This document shows positions 17,278 to 25,426 of a DNA stretch of 64,000 nucleotides, piece by piece. The stretch spans positions 1,178,001-1,242,000 of the forward strand of contig NZ_JAVDQF010000001.1 in NCBI RefSeq assembly GCF_031454135.1, written 5' to 3'. Each line of letters starts with the position of its first letter. Position 1 is the first letter of the stretch. The stretch is from Arthrobacter russicus. Its GTDB lineage: Bacteria; Actinomycetota; Actinomycetes; Actinomycetales; Micrococcaceae. A program made the translations under genes and the position numbers. The notes beneath the pieces were generated by a model. The model saw only the letters and a list, made by a program, of their open reading frames with translations. It ran no database searches and was not told the origin of the DNA.

Positions 17278-17860
17278 TCGTTGTCTGTTCACCAAAACGT
17301 GTGCGATCAGAACCTGTCAGCTTCCACACTGCCCCGCGCTTGGCGGAGGTAGCTCAGGAGTGAAGCCTTACATTCGAGGCACATCTGCAACATGACCACC
17401 AGTACAAGGCCTGATGCTTCACCCCGAGGTTCCGACAACTTTGCGACATGGATCATAGACTCCATTCCCCCAAGACCATCGCCCTAAAACCAGAGTCCAG
17501 AAAACCCGGGTTAGGCTCTCTTAGCTTAGAAAAGTGGATGGTCTGACGTAGCAAACAAGCAATGCACAAGTATCGCAAGATTTGTGACGAAGTACCGCCA
17601 CCGGGATACCCTTAGGTTCAAATAAATTAATCATGTTGGAGATTGGCCGACCCCGAGCTCCGCCGATATCGCACTAGTTCAGCCGGTTGTCTCGGGAAGA
17701 GCCTATCCATCGGTGGAGCACCGCAGCCGGGCAATTGAACTTAGTCCCACCGATCGCATAAAGCTCGACGGCGAGGCTTGCCCTGGCTAATAGGGCATCA
17801 CATCTTGCTGATCCGATTTTGCCCGGCATTCGAAGACTAACCGCTTACCAAGGAAAGGAA
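17278..17860. other. Non-coding stretch between the operon and the gene relics
   Basis: About 580 bp with frequent stops in all frames and no recognisable gene, repeat or RNA. It probably consists of decayed sequence; the neighbouring relics to the right support that view. Confidence 0.5.
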
Positions 17861-17866
17861 TCCTTC

Positions 17867-18005
17867 TATAGCCACCGAATCATTTAGGATCAGCATCATC
17901 GAGACTCAGATCGACGATCTACGCGACGGACTGCACCGAACGTAGTGGCTCGATGCTGACCCGGTAGACAACTGGTCGCAGCGATTGACACTGGTCAATA
18001 CGTAA
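17867..18005 (+). pseudogene. Epoxide hydrolase N-terminal fragment, broken
   Basis: Translation from 17870 gives ATESFRISIIETQIDDLRDG and then LHRTR, a stop codon (TAG), WLDADPVDNWSQR. This is the characteristic opening of the epoxide-hydrolase N-terminal domain, where family members read roughly FRIxIxxxxLDDLRxRLxxTRWPDExxxxxW. A good ribosome-binding site (GGAAAGGA) precedes an ATA codon where ATG is expected. There is an internal stop and no alpha/beta-hydrolase domain follows. It is a remnant left by deletion. Confidence 0.6.
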
Positions 18006-18063
18006 GAGCATTACCGCAGCTGAGCTGATGATTCCGACTTCGGATTCTCGAAGCGTCGAAACG

Positions 18064-18460
18064 CTTTCCCGCAATTTCGCGATACCTTCGACAGGCTCGG
18101 CATCCACTTCCTACAGGCTTCTGCACGCCTGCTCGCCGGCGCCAACCCTATTCCGCATCGTCATCGCCGAGCTGCCGCGCTTCCCCGAGTTGGGCGAAGC
18201 TCACTTCGGGCATAGCAAAATGCCCTATTTCGACTCGGTCCGCCGCTATCTCGACACCGAGAACGCGCTGGGGACCACCAAGCTCGACGACACGGAGATG
18301 GCTGCAGCCCAATTCCTCGGGATGATCTCCAACTACGTTTTCTGGCCCAGGATGCTGCTCATGAACTGGTCCCCCCGACGACGCATCAATAGCACACGCG
18401 GTCGGCGAAGCGGTACTGATGATAGAAGCCAGATATGGCGTGGCGAATAGCGCAGGCTGA
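18064..18460 (+). pseudogene. TetR-family regulator C-terminal fragment with frameshifts
   Basis: Three successive frames give parts of one TetR C-terminal domain: FRDTFDRLGIHFLQASARLL (from about 18075), then LFRIVIAELPRFPELGEAHF through AAAQFLGMISNYVFWPRMLL (18150-18370), then DDASIAHAVGEAVLMIEARY to a TGA at 18458. The middle piece is typical of AefR-like TetR proteins. The DNA-binding half is missing. At least two indels are needed to join the pieces, so it is a relic. Confidence 0.7.
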
Positions 18461-18520
18461 AACAGCGGGCGTTCCGCACGCAAGCACATGGCGAGGCGCT
18501 TACGTTGGTAGGACCTCTAA

Positions 18521-18892
18521 ATGACGGACGCGGGTGGATTCAAACCGAACGTATGGAGGCGGGTCGAAGGGCTAGAATCCGTCTGGGAGCGTGCGAAACG
18601 AAGCATCGTGACAGAGTCGTCAGCGGCTTCCGAGCCCGGTCCCGGGGTGGTGTTGAACCTAACGAGACGCACCCGAACACCACTGACGGACGAGAAAGTA
18701 GACGCTGTCCGAATCGCCCGTGCCACCCGTGAAAGTGTTATGCCCATCGCCAAACGGTTCGGGATACTCCGGATGACAGTGTGGAAAAGGCCACTTGACA
18801 CACATAAGGCCTGTCCGGTCAGCTTGCCGCCCGCACGGGCGTGCCGATCAGCTATACACGCTCACTTACCGAAGGTTAATTCCAGCCGGTAG
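18521..18892 (+). CDS. Hypothetical protein with an HTH-like segment, possibly a recombinase remnant
   Basis: A 123-residue frame. Residues 50-92, including TPLTDEKVDAVRIARATRES and PIAKRFGILRMTVWKR, look like the HTH found at the C-terminus of serine recombinases or in transposase-type proteins. The first 45 residues have no recognisable catalytic domain and the tail looks like read-through. It is probably a truncated or decayed gene; without its catalytic domain it cannot be a working recombinase. Confidence 0.35.
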   Translation: MTDAGGFKPNVWRRVEGLESVWERAKRSIVTESSAASEPGPGVVLNLTRRTRTPLTDEKVDAVRIARATRESVMPIAKRFGILRMTVWKRPLDTHKACPVSLPPARACRSAIHAHLPKVNSSR

Positions 18893-18901
18893 TGTACATA
18901 C

Positions 18902-20119
18902 ATGGCAAACACCAAGAGTCCCGCAGTTGCCTCCAAGGAACCGGCGAGCGAAATCAACGACACGAGTGGTTCATCCTCGCGAAAGAAGCGGACTGTCAGG
19001 CCGTTCCCTGCCACCTCGTTCAAGGAAGCGTTGTTCCTTGCTCAGGCGATACAGAAGCATGGGGCGGGCCAGCGCACTCGGAGGTTGACCCTGTTTGAGG
19101 CCCTGGATCGCTCGCCCGATAGCGGCCCAACCCGAAAGCTGATCACCAGCAGTGTTCAGTATGGCATCACAACCGGCGGGTACTCAGCGGAGTGGCTCGA
19201 CCTGACTCCCACAGGAAAGATTGCCTCGAATCCAACCGCGCCGGATCGAGCGCGCCTGGAGGCAAGCCTCGATCTTGCAATCATCAAGGTCTCCTCTTTC
19301 AACTCAATTTACGAGAAGTATTCCGGCAGCCGTCTGCCGACCGCTGAGGTCCTTCGCGATGCGGCCCGGGAATCTGAGGTCGATGAGAGCATTGTTGCGG
19401 AATGTGTAGAGACCTTCCTTGCCAATGCTCGTGAACTTGGACTGATCAGAACCATTGGAGGCTCGGAGCATCTTGTTACCGTCGAGGCCGCCATTGAAGC
19501 ACTCAAAGATACGGAACCTGAAGAGCTAGTCGTGTCCGGAGCGGACGACACCCAGATCGCACCGACCAGTGAAGCACCTCCGACGTCGAGAACTGCCCGA
19601 AAAGGCTCACCTGCCGATGGGCTAGAAGATGTATGTTTCGTCATCTCCCCAATCGGTAATGCAGATTCTGAGGAAAGAAAGCATGCCGATCTTATGCTTT
19701 CCGCTTTGTTTGAGCCTGCGTTGGCGGAACTCGGTCTCCGCACGGTGAGAGCCGACGGAATTGCTAAACCAGGTTTGATTACCGGTCAGGTAATGGACCA
19801 CGTAGCGCGAGCTGCTCTGGTTATCGCTGACCTCAGCTTCGGCAACCCAAATGTGTACTACGAACTCGCGCTTCGACACGCAACGCGAAAGCCGATCGTC
19901 CAGATCATTCGTACTTCTGACATTCTGCCCTTCGACGTGGGCCAGTATCGGACTGTACACATCGACATGACTGACATCTATACACTTGTGCCTCAGATTG
20001 ATCTCCACAGGCAGGAGATTACGAGGCAATGTCGCGCCGCCCTCGAAGAGGGAGCAACTTCAGAGAGTCCCCTGTCTCAGTTCTATCCACAGTTCTGGGA
20101 CCAAATCAGCGTGGGGTAG
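18902..20119 (+). CDS. Two-domain protein with C-terminal deoxyribosyltransferase/TIR-like domain (putative defence effector)
   Basis: A 405-residue protein. The C-terminal domain (about 238-370) begins CFVISPIGNADSEERKHADL and continues with VRADGIAKPGLITGQVMDHV, ALVIADLSFGNPNVYYELAL and RHATRKPIVQII. This belongs to the Rossmann-like group of nucleoside 2-deoxyribosyltransferases and TIR-like NAD-processing enzymes; the E in YELALRH is the expected catalytic glutamate. The N-terminal part (35-225) looks like winged-helix repeats (RRLTLFEALDRSPDSGPTRK) and may sense the trigger. A linker joins them. A hairpin terminator follows at 20127. Location in the island suggests an abortive-infection role, which is inferred. 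Confidence 0.7.
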   Translation: MANTKSPAVASKEPASEINDTSGSSSRKKRTVRPFPATSFKEALFLAQAIQKHGAGQRTRRLTLFEALDRSPDSGPTRKLITSSVQYGITTGGYSAEWLDLTPTGKIASNPTAPDRARLEASLDLAIIKVSSFNSIYEKYSGSRLPTAEVLRDAARESEVDESIVAECVETFLANARELGLIRTIGGSEHLVTVEAAIEALKDTEPEELVVSGADDTQIAPTSEAPPTSRTARKGSPADGLEDVCFVISPIGNADSEERKHADLMLSALFEPALAELGLRTVRADGIAKPGLITGQVMDHVARAALVIADLSFGNPNVYYELALRHATRKPIVQIIRTSDILPFDVGQYRTVHIDMTDIYTLVPQIDLHRQEITRQCRAALEEGATSESPLSQFYPQFWDQISVG

Positions 20120-20126
20120 TGGATCA

Positions 20127-20146
20127 GGAGGGCATTACCGCCCTCC
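20127..20146 (+). terminator. Hairpin after the two-domain protein
   Basis: Perfect 7-bp inverted repeat GGAGGGC / GCCCTCC around a 6-nt loop, 8 bp after the stop codon at 20119. There is no U-run, so termination is likely but not classical. Confidence 0.55.
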
Positions 20147-20256
20147 AACGATGATCGCGGTTCGATCCAGCCGTCGCGGACAATTCCGCAGTGTGAGCAT
20201 TGCCGCCGCTCTACATACCCGCATCAACCGATGTCAGGTGTTTTTGTACGTTTCAA

Positions 20257-20284
20257 TGGTGGAGCATAGGAGATTCGAACTCCT
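20257..20284 (-). other. Isolated 3' end of a tRNA or tmRNA (acceptor plus T-arm), possible att relic
   Basis: Read on the minus strand, AGGAGTTCGAATCTCCT forms a perfect T-arm, followed by ATGCTCC, discriminator A and CCA. The matching 5' half is absent on either side, so this is not a whole tRNA gene. Such 3' fragments are normally left at the far end of elements that integrate into tRNA or tmRNA genes. It lies where the prophage begins, and its orientation implies that the complete gene should lie to the right. The tRNA at 58440-58513 has a different T-arm and does not match. Confidence 0.6.
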
Positions 20285-20398
20285 GCTTTTCTCCCGTATT
20301 CACAGGAATCTTTGTGGGGCTACAACAACGCCACTCGCCACCATTTGTCGCCTCCAAACACCTAAATGCATCGCTTGTGACTCGCGGACATACGGTGA

Positions 20399-20803
20399 TC
20401 AGGCGCTTGCGTCCTCATCGGTACTATCAAGTTCTGCCGACTCCGCCACGGTTAGGTACCCGATTCGATCAGCGAGAACTTCCGGCGTAACCCACAGCTC
20501 GTCCGCCAGCTCCCACACCGAACGGGCCCACTGCTTGCAGCGCAGCAGATCTTCCATAGCAATGAGTCTTCGGGCAGCCTCTACACGGACTCCGATTTCG
20601 GCCGCTGTTTTCTGGCATTCAGTGTGCCCACGTTCAATGTGGATCATTTCGTGAGCAAGAACGCATCGTCGTTCAACCTGCAGAAGGCGACTATCCAGCC
20701 AAATGGTGCTGTGGCCGTCTGTAATGCCATTCGTGTAATTCAACTCAGTCCAGTTGACGGTAATTTCTGGCTTTTTGCGCAGTTCCCGCCAAGGGTGAAA
20801 CAT
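20399..20803 (-). CDS. ImmA/IrrE-like metallopeptidase
   Basis: A 134-residue protein with the zinc-protease motif HEMIH in RRCVLAHEMIHIERGHTECQ, and a helical C-terminus. ImmA/IrrE proteases cleave or antagonise the neighbouring phage repressor, which switches on the lytic genes. It is encoded directly downstream of the XRE repressor on the same strand with about 30 bp between, the usual immunity pair. It is intact and of normal length for the phage type. Confidence 0.85.
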   Translation of the reverse strand: MFHPWRELRKKPEITVNWTELNYTNGITDGHSTIWLDSRLLQVERRCVLAHEMIHIERGHTECQKTAAEIGVRVEAARRLIAMEDLLRCKQWARSVWELADELWVTPEVLADRIGYLTVAESAELDSTDEDASA

Positions 20804-20835
20804 GATCTGATCCTAGCTTTAGCGACTGACAGTTT

Positions 20836-21378
20836 TCATTCATGGTCAGGGTGGTCCTGGGACTCTTCTCCACGCTTCTGAGCTTCGGCATGCAGTCGCT
20901 TACCCTCACTGACGCCAGTGTGAGCGGCGAGCGCGAATTCGTCCGGCACGCCGGACTGCGTCGAAGACTGGGCGCTCTTGTTTTCTGATGCCTTGAGGCT
21001 TGCTTCCCATTTGTGAAGCCTTGCGATTGTCTCGGTGAGCAGTTCGAGGTCGGTCAGTTCGGAGGCTTTGCTGACTGGCTCCGCCACAGTCCAGCCGTCC
21101 ATGTAAGCCATGTCGATGCCTCGGTCAACGCCCTCCGGATCGCTGTCGGCCGCATCCAAAAGTCGGCTGATGACGCCGGGACTCCAGGAGAGCGCGTCTT
21201 CAAGTTTTCGGAGCGATTGCGGGTTTGGCTCGCGTTCGCCCGTTTCGAACTTTTGGATGGTTTGGGTCGATCCAATTTCGGCCATGCGTGCGAACTCGCG
21301 GAGGCCAACCCCCTTTTCGTTCCGCCGCATCCTTGCCAGGTGCCCAATGTGGCTGAGCATTACTTCTCGATTGATCAT
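20836..21378 (-). CDS. XRE-family prophage repressor
   Basis: A 180-residue protein starting at the ATG at 21378, which has GGAG five bases upstream. The N-terminal HTH (about 5-70) reads GLREFARMAEIGSTQTIQKF with ETGEREPNPQSLRKLEDAL. The C-terminal half is hydrophilic and helical without a LexA-type Ser/Lys peptidase signature, so inactivation probably depends on the adjacent ImmA-like protease rather than autocleavage. It diverges from the Cro-like gene over a 180-bp switch region with repeated half-sites. Confidence 0.82.
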   Translation of the reverse strand: MINREVMLSHIGHLARMRRNEKGVGLREFARMAEIGSTQTIQKFETGEREPNPQSLRKLEDALSWSPGVISRLLDAADSDPEGVDRGIDMAYMDGWTVAEPVSKASELTDLELLTETIARLHKWEASLKASENKSAQSSTQSGVPDEFALAAHTGVSEGKRLHAEAQKRGEESQDHPDHE

Positions 21379-21400
21379 GTCTCCACTGTGCCTGAGCGCG

Positions 21401-21552
21401 TGGAGTAACACAACCACACGAACACTTCGAGACTGAGACGAAAAATCGGAAATACACCACTGTAGTTACCCGCGATACACCGCTAAAACTAGGCAGACGG
21501 CACATAGTTACTCCACGCAGAGTTGACAAGCAATACGCTGTTACTCCATACT
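21401..21552. promoter_or_regulatory. Immunity switch: early promoter and repeated operator half-sites
   Basis: The rightward promoter is TTGACA at 21523-21528, an 18-bp spacer and CATACT at 21547-21552. The sequence GTTACTCCA occurs at 21508 and 21540, its reverse complement TGGAGTAAC at 21401, and a related GTTACCCG at 21465. One copy overlaps the -10 box, so a bound repressor would block polymerase. These are the probable operators for the divergent XRE repressor and/or the Cro-like protein. Confidence 0.65.
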
Positions 21553-21558
21553 TGATAC

Positions 21559-21840
21559 ATGAGCACATCACAAAGACGACGCAAGCGGATTCGCGCCCCG
21601 CTCGAACCAAATCCGGAGTATGTCCGCGTCGGCCTCCGCATGAAGGCCGTCCGCGCACCAGCCCGATTGAGCAAAGAGCACCACCTAAGCCAAGACACGG
21701 TAGCCACAGAAGCAGGAATGAGTCGGGGCTACTACGCACTCATGGAAAGCGGGTACAAGCCAGTGTTGCCACACTGGGTGCTCCCGCTAGCTGATGCTCT
21801 GGGGTGCCCACCTGAGCTTTTTGGAATTGACTGGAAATGA
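21559..21840 (+). CDS. Cro-like XRE HTH protein, probably leaderless
   Basis: A 93-residue HTH protein: SKEHHLSQDTVATEAGMSRG, then YYALMESGYKPVLPHWVLPL and ADALGCPPELF, a clear lambda-repressor-like fold. The ATG lies only 7 bp past the -10 hexamer, so transcription should start at the first codon and no ribosome-binding site is present; leaderless mRNAs are common in actinobacteria. It is the first gene of the rightward early operon and overlaps the next gene by 4 nt. Confidence 0.85.
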   Translation: MSTSQRRRKRIRAPLEPNPEYVRVGLRMKAVRAPARLSKEHHLSQDTVATEAGMSRGYYALMESGYKPVLPHWVLPLADALGCPPELFGIDWK

Positions 21841-22091
21841 ACAGTACTGAATTGCCAACGTTCATCACCGTCAAGGAGCTTGCTGTCCTTCTCAGAACGT
21901 CTACGACAAGCATCTACCGCAAAGTCCCTGATTGGCCGCACCACCGATTCGGAACCGTGATCTTGTTCTCTGAAAGCGATGTGTCGGCGATCCTTCAACT
22001 CGGGAAAGTCCCCCCCGCAGATCGATGCAGCGAATCAGCGATACCTGAAGAAACCGTTCGACAACGAAACAAGCGACTCCGCCGAGCATAA
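21837..22091 (+). CDS. Excisionase/MerR-like HTH DNA-binding protein
   Basis: An 84-residue protein. TVKELAVLLRTSTTSIYRKV, then GTVILFSESDVSAIL, is the winged HTH used by excisionases and small phage regulators. The tail is basic. It overlaps the Cro-like gene by 4 nt. With no integrase present it is more likely an early regulator, or a left-over Xis. Confidence 0.7.
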   Translation: MNSTELPTFITVKELAVLLRTSTTSIYRKVPDWPHHRFGTVILFSESDVSAILQLGKVPPADRCSESAIPEETVRQRNKRLRRA

Positions 22092-22159
22092 GAAGGGGTC
22101 CAGGAGGCGGCAACCTCCCAGACCCCTAGCACCCACCCAACCTCCTGCAAGGAATTGAA

Positions 22160-22552
22160 ATGGATACCTCATACCCTAAATCACTCACCGTGCACGAAGC
22201 AGACAAGGCGCTGCGATTCTTCTTGAACGAGTACCACGAAGAACACGGGCTTAACCTCAACGAAGACCTGTTCTACCCGTTCATGCGGGAACTGTCTTAC
22301 CGGTTGAATGCGGACTTCCGCGTGATCTACGTGCTTGAAGAAGCCATTGAAGCGCTGGATGAATTGGCGCAGATCGAAGCCGGTACGCACCCGGAGCTGC
22401 TCGAAAACGCCGCAGGCACGATCAGCAACCGTGAAGAACTGACCGAAGCCGCGGAAGACTGGTTGAACCGGTCGATCGCTGACGCTCTGATGGGCGCGAA
22501 ATTCAACACCACGAAACTGCACACGAAGCCGGGCTTCTCGTGGGCTTCCTGA
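22160..22552 (+). CDS. Hypothetical early phage protein
   Basis: A 130-residue acidic, mostly helical protein. AAGGAATTGAA precedes the ATG. It contains HEADKALRFFLNEYHEEHGL and a C-terminal GFSWAS. I recognise no domain. Position right before the RecE/RecT genes suggests an early role in host takeover or recombination. Confidence 0.65.
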   Translation: MDTSYPKSLTVHEADKALRFFLNEYHEEHGLNLNEDLFYPFMRELSYRLNADFRVIYVLEEAIEALDELAQIEAGTHPELLENAAGTISNREELTEAAEDWLNRSIADALMGAKFNTTKLHTKPGFSWAS

Positions 22553-22659
22553 AGCCCACCAAACACGGGCAGGCGTTGCACGAGTATTTGGCCGGCGCCC
22601 TTTTCGGGCTCCCTTTCGCGGCGATGTTCCTTGCTTACGGATGGGCGGTCGGTTACTGA
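22540..22659 (+). CDS. 39-residue membrane microprotein
   Basis: A GTG-started frame overlapping the previous gene's end by 13 nt. The sequence starts MGFLKPTKHGQALHEYLAGA and has one hydrophobic helix (about 20-39, LFGLPFAAMFLAYGWAVGY). Its stop overlaps the next start as TGATG, which supports it being translated. Function unknown. Confidence 0.5.
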   Translation: MGFLKPTKHGQALHEYLAGALFGLPFAAMFLAYGWAVGY

Positions 22660-23468
22660 TGGAAACGCTGTATGCGGGCATCGTTGACCGGCTCAGCAGC
22701 GCCGACTATCACCGGTACCACGCGCTCGGTTCGACAAGTCTCAAAACGCTGGCAATGCGTACCCCTGCGCACTACCAATGGGATCTGCATCACCGGGTCG
22801 AGAAAAAGGAGTTCGACTTAGGAACTGCGGCGCACTCCATGATCCTAGAAAACGATGACAGCCGGATTGTGCAGGTGAATTTTGACAGCTGGATCAGTAG
22901 AGACGCCAAAGAAGCCCGCGCGGCAGCCTACGCAGACGGACTCACTCCGCTGCTGATCAGGGACTACCGGCAGGTTGTGGGCATGCGGGACGCGGTCATG
23001 GCCCACCCGTTGGCAAGGCAAGCCTTCACCAATCACAAAGCAGAAACATCCGTTTTCTGGAAAGAAGACGGTCTTGACCTCAAGTGCCGCCCTGATGCGT
23101 GGCGACCAGATCTGCTGATCGATTTGAAAACGACCAAGAACGCCGATCCCCGCCATTTCAACAAAACCGTGGCCGACTTCGGATACCACCAATCACACGC
23201 CCACTACGTAGACGGCATCAAAGCCGTGACCGGCGAGGAACTGCCCTTCCTGTTCGTCCTGGTTGAGAAATTTCCGCCCTACCTCGTCTCCGTAGTGGAA
23301 CTCCACCCGCTAGCCGTGGACATGGGACGACGCCTAAACACCAGGGCGAAACGCATCTACCAAGAATGCACGAAAACCGGGATCTGGCCCGGCTACCCCA
23401 GATCAGAGCAAATTGAGCTTCCCGCCTGGGCTGCCCAACAAATGGAAGGACTGCTAAATCATGACTGA
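22659..23468 (+). CDS. RecE/YqaJ-type PD-(D/E)XK exonuclease
   Basis: A 269-residue protein. Nuclease motifs are FDLGTAAHSMIL (early helix G-x-A-x-H), KCRPDAWRPD with LLIDLKTTK (D and the D-x-K pair) and YHQSHAHYVDGIK (the QxxxY motif). This matches phage RecE-like and Cas4-like exonucleases, which resect double-stranded ends to give 3' overhangs for annealing. I start it at the ATG at 22659, coupled to the microprotein. It overlaps the RecT-like gene by 8 nt. Confidence 0.85.
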   Translation: METLYAGIVDRLSSADYHRYHALGSTSLKTLAMRTPAHYQWDLHHRVEKKEFDLGTAAHSMILENDDSRIVQVNFDSWISRDAKEARAAAYADGLTPLLIRDYRQVVGMRDAVMAHPLARQAFTNHKAETSVFWKEDGLDLKCRPDAWRPDLLIDLKTTKNADPRHFNKTVADFGYHQSHAHYVDGIKAVTGEELPFLFVLVEKFPPYLVSVVELHPLAVDMGRRLNTRAKRIYQECTKTGIWPGYPRSEQIELPAWAAQQMEGLLNHD

Positions 23469-24207
23469 AATCGTCAAAGCCTCAGACGGCGGACTACGCG
23501 CCCAAATGGACTACGCACAAGCCGTATCAACGGGTGCGATGCTCCCCCAGGCATACCGAGGCAAACCAGCGGACATTCTTCTAGCCGTCGGGCTGGGCCA
23601 GGCAATGGGTCTCTCTCCTGCCGAGTCGCTGTACCGGATCGATGTGATCCAGGGCAAGCCAACAGCGTCAGCCGAACTCATTGCGGCGAATGTCCGCAAA
23701 GCAGGGCACAAACTCCGCGTCATCGGTGATGAGACAACTTGCACAGCACAAATCATCCGCGCCGATGACCCAGACTTTGAATTCAAAGTCACCCGCGACC
23801 TGAAGTGGGCTCAGGGCATGGGGTTGCACGCCAAAGACAACTACAAGAAACAACCAGGCACCATGCTCCAATGGCGAGCAATATCGGCTGTCGCCCGGCT
23901 GGCCTGTCCTGAAGCGCTTTACGGCGTCGCTTACACCCCCGACGAGCTTGGCGACTTGGGAGAACGCCCCAGCCCAGCACCATCGGCAGTAGACCTCCTA
24001 GACGCCAATGGCAACGACGACTTGCCTGGCGAAATTGTCGATAGCCCGCCGAGTGGACGCGACTGGGCTACAGAAATCGGCAACGCTGCCGGGGACACCG
24101 AAACCCTGACCGCGCTCTGGCACGAAGCGACTACCACCAACGCCCCACAAGAAGTCATCGCGCAAATCGTCGCAGCAGGAAACGCCGCCAAGGAGGCAAC
24201 CACATGA
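23461..24207 (+). CDS. RecT-like single-strand annealing protein
   Basis: A 248-residue protein. The RecT-family core is visible in [57 protein letters not shown] and the late [20 protein letters not shown] with [13 protein letters not shown]. It anneals single strands made by the RecE-like exonuclease in phage replication and recombination. The C-terminal 60 residues are acidic and disordered. It overlaps RecE upstream and SSB downstream. Confidence 0.88.
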   Translation: MTEIVKASDGGLRAQMDYAQAVSTGAMLPQAYRGKPADILLAVGLGQAMGLSPAESLYRIDVIQGKPTASAELIAANVRKAGHKLRVIGDETTCTAQIIRADDPDFEFKVTRDLKWAQGMGLHAKDNYKKQPGTMLQWRAISAVARLACPEALYGVAYTPDELGDLGERPSPAPSAVDLLDANGNDDLPGEIVDSPPSGRDWATEIGNAAGDTETLTALWHEATTTNAPQEVIAQIVAAGNAAKEATT

Positions 24208-24668
24208 GCACCAATATTCAGACCATCGCCGGGAACCTGACCAACGACCCGGAGTTGCGGTTCACGCCGTCCGGCTCGCCGGTCGCGAACTTCACCATTG
24301 CCTGCACGCTGCGTGTCTTCGACCGTGCAGCGAATGAGTGGAAGGACGGCGAAACACTGTTCCTGCCTTGCGCCGTGTGGAAAGAAGCCGCCGAGAACGT
24401 GGCTGAGTCCCTCACCAAGGGCACCCGAGTGATCGTCACCGGGAAACTCAAATCCCGCACCTACGAGACGAAAAACGGCGAAAAGCGCACCGTCATAGAG
24501 CTTGAAGTAGACGAAATCGGCCCCTCGCTGAAGTATGCGAACGCCAAAGTCAACCGCACCCAACGCGAACCCAAGCCAGCCAGCAACGGCACCTGGACCC
24601 CACAACAACCCAGCACACCGGCTGCCGACCCGTGGGCGACCCCGGCACCGGCAGAGCCGCCGTTTTAG
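24204..24668 (+). CDS. ssb: Single-stranded DNA-binding protein
   Basis: A 154-residue SSB. OB fold: [46 protein letters not shown] and [13 protein letters not shown]. The tail is proline-rich and ends PAEPPF, the conserved acidic-aromatic SSB tip in reduced form, used to recruit partner proteins. The start overlaps the RecT-like gene (ATGA). It is the phage copy, separate from the host SSB. Confidence 0.92.
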   Translation: MSTNIQTIAGNLTNDPELRFTPSGSPVANFTIACTLRVFDRAANEWKDGETLFLPCAVWKEAAENVAESLTKGTRVIVTGKLKSRTYETKNGEKRTVIELEVDEIGPSLKYANAKVNRTQREPKPASNGTWTPQQPSTPAADPWATPAPAEPPF

Positions 24669-24677
24669 GCCGCGACC

Positions 24678-24860
24678 ATGGAACCCATTCAAGGTAGAAC
24701 GAAACCCTACCCACCCAAACCAGGCTACGGGGAAGGCGTCTGTGAGCGGTGCGGACGATCCTTCGTCAATCATCACAACCGGCACCGCGATTGTCGGGAC
24801 TGTCGGCTTGTCACTGGCTACTACCAACACGCCAAGAGGCGGACCCGTGATGACCTCTGA
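24678..24860 (+). CDS. Small zinc-ribbon protein
   Basis: A 60-residue protein with CERCGRSFVNHHNRHRDCRD, which gives two CxxC knuckles and thus a zinc ribbon. It is basic at the C-terminus. Function unknown; such proteins are common near phage SSB genes. Confidence 0.6.
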   Translation: MEPIQGRTKPYPPKPGYGEGVCERCGRSFVNHHNRHRDCRDCRLVTGYYQHAKRRTRDDL

Positions 24861-25029
24861 GCAGATCAAAGCAGCGTTCGAGTATGGCGAGGTAGACGGG
24901 TACACCGGCGAAAAGCCCGCAACCTATCAGGACGAAACCCTCCGCCATGCGTACCAGCGCGGGTACACCAAAAGCCGGGCAGAGAAAGCCTTGCACGACG
25001 ATCAGGCCTGGCTATGCCGTACCAAGTGA
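24850..25029 (+). CDS. Hypothetical 59-residue phage protein
   Basis: Starts at the ATG at 24850 inside the end of the zinc-ribbon gene (11-nt overlap) and reads MTSEQIKAAFEYGEVDGYTG. It is helical and charged and overlaps the glutaredoxin-like gene by 16 nt. No domain recognised. Confidence 0.55.
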   Translation: MTSEQIKAAFEYGEVDGYTGEKPATYQDETLRHAYQRGYTKSRAEKALHDDQAWLCRTK

Positions 25030-25262
25030 CCATCTACACCCAGCCCGGATGCGCCCAATGCACCATGACGAAGAAGCTCATGGACCGCGAACTCATCAGC
25101 TACGACGAGATCGACATCACCCGTGAACCGGCAGCCCTCACCTACGTAAAGCACACACTGGGCTACCTCCGTGCCCCGGTGGTCACCCTCACCCGCAACG
25201 GCGAGGTAGTCCGCGACTGGGAAGGCTTCCAACCGGCGCAAATCAAAGGAATCCACCCATGA
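25014..25262 (+). CDS. NrdH-like glutaredoxin
   Basis: An 82-residue protein with the redox motif CAQC in VTIYTQPGCAQCTMTKKLMD and the glutaredoxin tail APVVTLTRNGEVVRDWEGF. NrdH proteins pass electrons to class Ib ribonucleotide reductase, so the phage may use it to raise dNTP supply. No ribonucleotide reductase gene is in the prophage. Overlaps the next gene by 4 nt. Confidence 0.85.
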   Translation: MPYQVTIYTQPGCAQCTMTKKLMDRELISYDEIDITREPAALTYVKHTLGYLRAPVVTLTRNGEVVRDWEGFQPAQIKGIHP

Positions 25263-25426
25263 AAAGTGAAACCCCGATCAAACAGTGCCCAGTGTGCGCG
25301 GTTTACGCGGCCGTGAACTCCGTGCCCCACTGCACTACCAGGACGTGCACCTGGAATCGGTGCTCGTGCGGCACCACCTACGACCGGTACACCGGTAGAA
25401 CATTCAAAACTCAGGGCACCAGATGA
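25259..25426 (+). CDS. Small cysteine-rich zinc-binding protein
   Basis: A 55-residue protein, MKSETPIKQCPVCAVYAAVN, followed by HCTTRTCTWNRCSCGTTY. Six cysteines in CxxC-like spacing suggest one or two zinc sites. ATGA overlaps at both ends place it firmly in the operon. Confidence 0.6.
   Translation: MKSETPIKQCPVCAVYAAVNSVPHCTTRTCTWNRCSCGTTYDRYTGRTFKTQGTR

Noticed and set aside
18521-18892. A serine integrase gene
   Set aside because: Only an HTH-like segment is present; no catalytic serine domain or zinc/coiled-coil region. Kept only as a possible remnant.
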